Part shown: positions 9,613-64,000 of the stretch, piece by piece
How positions within the stretch are numbered: the first letter of the stretch is position 1
Layout: each line of letters starts with the position of its first letter
From: Monoplex corrugatus
Taxonomy: Eukaryota > Mollusca > Gastropoda > Littorinimorpha > Ranellidae
Assembly (NCBI GenBank): GCA_030674185.1
Contig: CM060315.1
Span: 88,026,415-88,090,414, forward strand
Reading direction: 5' to 3'
DNA length: 64,000 nt
Translations under genes and position numbers: made by a program
Notes under the pieces: model-generated
What the model was told of the DNA's origin: nothing
The model's input: the letters and a program-made list of their open reading frames with translations, nothing else
Databases searched by the model: none

Positions 9613-10395
9613 GCTGTTTTTCCTCCAGGATGACTCATCGTCGCGTGCGTGGCAAAATATAGGACAAGCGGCCCACCTTCACTGGTTCATTCTTGTCTTG
9701 AAAGTAGGGCACGAAACTTTCCGTGATCAAGCTGCGTCGTATTTCTTTAAAAAGTCATTGTTCATAGGAAACAGTGAATTGTGTATGGGTTTATATGGTC
9801 AAGAGATCCTATCAAGGCGTGTCAAGCTCGGCACCAGCATACGTGTAATGTTTTAGTACGGTAGTAGGGAAAATGCAGTAGGCCTAGGCCTACCTGAAAC
9901 TGAAACTCAACCATCACCATGTTTGCATACTGCGTTGTACATGTGTATGATATGCACGTCGTGTGTGTGTGTGTTGGCCAAATAAATGAATTGTGTGTGA
10001 GAAAATGTATAGTGTGTATGCACTTGACCTGATTGCCCTGCCCCACCCCTCCCCATTTCAAAACTCCCTCATTCTCTCAATGAGTGATAAAACATTCTGG
10101 CTAGTTACGTATCATTTTAATCCTAATGCTACCAGTATGCATGGACTCTCCCCCTCCCCTGAAAAAAAAAACTTTCTCTACTCCTCTTGTATATTATAGA
10201 AAAGATTATGTGTGTGTGAACATACACTCCCCACAAAAATAATTCGTAAAAATGCTGTGTTGAGTTGGTATTATTTAACAGATAGAGTATGTGACCAGTA
10301 ATGGCAGTCTGTTGACTACACTGTACTGTGCTAACTGGGCCAATAGATTCTTTTTTGTTTGTTTGTTGTTGCTTTTTTGTTTGTTTTTCAGTAAA
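9613..10395. other. Intergenic between RTE-1 and MSH5
   Basis: The first 200 bases are relatively CpG-rich and include one TGACTCA (9631-9637). They could be part of the MSH5 promoter or first non-coding exon; this is inference only. The rest is AT-rich and unremarkable. Confidence 0.35.
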
Positions 10396-10399
10396 CTGG

Positions 10400-10660
10400 C
10401 TGGTTTTTATAAGATTTGATATCTTGAGTTCAATACCTACTTAAAACATGTTTCCGCTGCCCTTCTTAATGCTTTAGTTGTTCTGGTGATGTCAGCCTGG
10501 TCTTTCTTAGGATCAGGTCTTCTCACCATCTCCACCACCCCATTCCCTTCCATTTCAATACCTTGCCAGTGTACAGGGTTTTGTACAGGCTCATGGAGTC
10601 TGCCAGTCAACAGTTGAGAAACTAGGTGGATCTCATATGGAAATGTCAAAGTGTAATTAA
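10400..10660 (+). repeat. S2 SINE-like fragment, sense, diverged
   Basis: Diverged copy recognised from AGATTTGATATCTTGAGTTC, TTCTGGTGATGTCAGCC, AATACCTTGCCAG and GAGTCTGCCAG. Confidence 0.55.
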
Positions 10661-10842
10661 TCCATCTTGGTTAAACTAAGTGCCAAAGTGACTACCCTGT
10701 ACAATTAAAATGAACTTCATCCTTTCTCTCTGTCTTTGCCATTGTGTGTCTTTTAGTATTTTTCTCCTCTCTGTCTCTCTTCTCTACCGTTGTGCTGTAT
10801 ACAGTGAATGAAAATTATATGCATGTAATGATACAGTAGACA

Positions 10843-11130
10843 AGCATGGTAGTGATTTGGGTAATATGTCAGACTTTCAGTCAGAAGGTCTGGGGTTCAA
10901 GCCTTATTGGATACCACCAGCCTGATGAATAAAAACCTAGTAGAGCCTAAATCCCCTTTGTGCATATGTACAGTATATCAAAATTATACATTAAAACCCC
11001 TACAGGCCATGTCAATTGTCAGTATTTGCTGGCTCATGGAAACACAAAAATACCCAACATACACACCCAGCAGAGATGAAGTATGCTGACTGTGCAGCAA
11101 CATAATGCCTGCATCCAAGAAAACCAACAA
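10843..11130 (+). repeat. S3 SINE-like copy, sense, internally deleted
   Basis: The tRNA-like head includes CAGTCAGAAGGTCTGGGGTT (a B-box-like GGGTTCAAGCC follows). The tail has GCTGGCTCATGGAAACAC and GACTGTGCAGCAACATAATG, shared with 43290-43730. Confidence 0.6.
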
Positions 11131-11162
11131 TTTTGCTAGGAATGGTAAAAACAACATACACA

Positions 11163-11232
<70 letters not shown>

Positions 11233-11241
11233 TCTCGCGCG

Positions 11242-11282
<41 letters not shown>

Positions 11283-11285
11283 TCA
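11163..11285. repeat. (CA)n-(CG)n-(CA)n alternating purine-pyrimidine tract
   Basis: About 70 bp of CA repeat, a CG run of about 16 bp near 11234-11250, then more CA. Perfect alternation of purine and pyrimidine is the sequence type prone to left-handed Z-DNA. Confidence 0.9.
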
Positions 11286-11607
11286 CACACATACTCATAC
11301 ACACATTATATAAGGGATGGAAATTCTCATTGGATCTGCAGGCATCCACAGCAGAAAGAATCAGTTTCTTTGGATTACATGGGCCCTTTCCTTGGAAAAT
11401 TCCATATCTGGTGTCTTTTCTTCTTCTTCAAAGTAGAGTAAGTGTAGTGAATATAATTATTGACTTGATATGTGCATGTGTAGAAATTAAACTGCATAAA
11501 ATATGTTTTTAAAACACTCTGACTGTCCAGTTTGATGCCTGATAATGCGCCAGGTTCTCAGATTTAAACCGTTAGGAGTATTTTTCTGGGTGAACATGCC
11601 CCCAGAT

Positions 11608-11727
11608 CCTCCTCCCCCCCCCCCCCCCCCCCCACTCCTTCATAGATTTGCTCTTTAGTTTTCTTTTCAGCAGTTCCCATGCCTGATGTATACATGTGCC
11701 TGCACATAAAAACCACACATACACACA

Positions 11728-11760
<33 letters not shown>

Positions 11761-11800
11761 ACACACACACACACACACACCCAAGGGGGGGGGGGGGATA
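11608..11800. repeat. Poly-C, (CA)n and poly-G tract
   Basis: A run of about 25 C, a (CA)n tract, then about 12 G (near 11785-11797). Such G/C homopolymers are error-prone in assemblies. They lie 50-240 bp upstream of the MSH5 start codon. Confidence 0.9.
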
Positions 11801-11846
11801 TTCTGACATTCAACCAAGATTATCATTATTTCTGTGTAGGAATGCC

Positions 11847-63227
<51,381 letters not shown>

Positions 63228-63269
63228 GTCTGGGGTCTTTTGTTTGTTTGTCTTTTGCCTTCTGTATAT

Positions 63270-63975
63270 TTTTTTTTTCATTTATGGAGATTACCCCCAT
63301 GGAAATGCCAAGGGCTCTTCCAGTATAAATAGTATCCCCACCTTCTGGAAATCCTGTGGCAGAAATTTCCTCTTTTCTGTCACTCTCTTTGTCTTTTCTT
63401 CCTCCTTTGCTTTCTGTTGTTTCTTCCAATCAATTTCTGCCTTGCTGGTCCATTCACCTGTATGTGTTTGATAAAGTCTGATGTACTTTCTGTTAGGATT
63501 GATAATTGGGTACATGTATTAACCCTTTGAATCCCTTACCCTATCCACCAGCTTTTTGCAGGAAGCAGGTAGATAGGGTGAGGGATTCAAACGGTGAAGT
63601 TTTTGCAGTTGATGGATAGGGTGTGGGAGTCAAAGGGTTAAGTGCATTTTTGACTTAGGGAAATGAAACATACAGAAGCAATTTTAGGTAATTTAGGTCC
63701 ATTTTTATATAGGTTTTAGTGTTCTTAGTTGTGTTTGAATTTGTATTCAGGTATGTTTTTTTTTAAATCCCCTGTGAAATAAACTGGACAGAGTGGTGAA
63801 TGCCAGGGGCATTTCTTGAGATTATGTTTGCAAATGTATCAATATGTGTTCTTAATTTTCTTTTCTTTTTTTATTTTCTGATGAAGTTTTGCATATGCTT
63901 TGAAATGGTCATAGCTCTGATATGGCTCTACACTGTTGGCTGGGCTTTAAACAAAAATGACAATGACAAAATTTT
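63270..63975 (+). repeat. R4 repeat, sense, interrupted by a MITE
   Basis: CCCATGGAAATGCCAAGGGC to GGTACATGTATTAA, the MITE, then AAGTGCATTTTTGACTTAGG to GTTGGCTGGGCTTTAAACAA. Starts about 40 bases after exon 21. Confidence 0.8.
63519..63641. mobile_element. Hairpin MITE with TTAA target duplication (copy 6, shortened)
   Basis: 123 bp: TTAACCCTTTGAATCCCTTA, centre CAGCTTTTTGCAGGAAGC, end GGGAGTCAAAGGGTTAA. Splits R4 at TTAA; the R4 copy at 58440 has the empty site TACATGTATTAAGTGC. Confidence 0.85.
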
Positions 63976-64000
63976 ATGGAGATCACACATTCTACACTCA

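Overview
The window looks like metazoan nuclear DNA, probably from a lophotrochozoan and most likely a mollusc. The reasons are split genes with GT-AG introns, an intronless Jun/AP-1 gene, a meiotic MutS homologue, RTE and CR1/L2-like LINEs, several tRNA-headed SINE families and very dense (GT)n/(CA)n microsatellites. The species is an inference; nothing in the sequence names it. There is no bacterial, phage or CRISPR content.

Left part (1-11.8 kb): an antisense CR1/L2-like reverse transcriptase copy (8-1879); SINE fragments and two hairpin MITEs (2694-2886, 4170-4372); the Jun gene on the minus strand (5705-6644), with AP-1, CRE-like and CCAAT motifs upstream (6720-7040) and an apparent 1-nt frameshift in its leucine zipper; and an RTE LINE (7574-9600) whose 5' end is inverted and which is flanked by a perfect 12-bp target-site duplication.

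Main part (11.8-64 kb, plus strand): one gene, MSH5, the meiotic MutS homologue and MSH4 partner. I reconstructed 21 coding exons (11847-63227). Every junction is GT-AG and the reading phases agree at each one. Together they give about 642 codons, up to and including the Walker A motif; the rest of the ATPase domain lies beyond the right edge. A single missing base in a C-run of exon 19 (54599-54602) breaks the frame. Less than 2 kb of this 51-kb span is coding.

The introns hold a full-length RTE LINE with an intact 1020-codon ORF (36632-39835), a second CR1/L2-like LINE (58859-60918), a truncated LINE with a 13-bp target-site duplication (56334-57612), many decayed LINE and SINE pieces, and at least ten tandem arrays with unit lengths of 20 to 110 bp. 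Several arrays are internal pieces of the dispersed SINEs that have been multiplied. The most striking one (46513-47573, about 65-bp unit) has multiplied the 3' splice acceptor and first bases of MSH5 exon 16, leaving 15 decoy acceptors ahead of the real one. The hairpin MITE has TTAA ends, and filled/empty-site comparisons inside this window show a TTAA target duplication, which points to piggyBac-type mobilisation.

Family labels used below are local. S1, S2, S3 and S5 are tRNA-headed SINE-like repeats. R4 is a dispersed repeat of about 600 bp ending in GGGCTTTAAAC. LINE-A is CR1/L2-like, RTE-1 and RTE-2 are RTE-like, and LINE-C has an RT with a C-terminal zinc finger. All coordinates were read by eye, so repeat edges may be off by some tens of bases.
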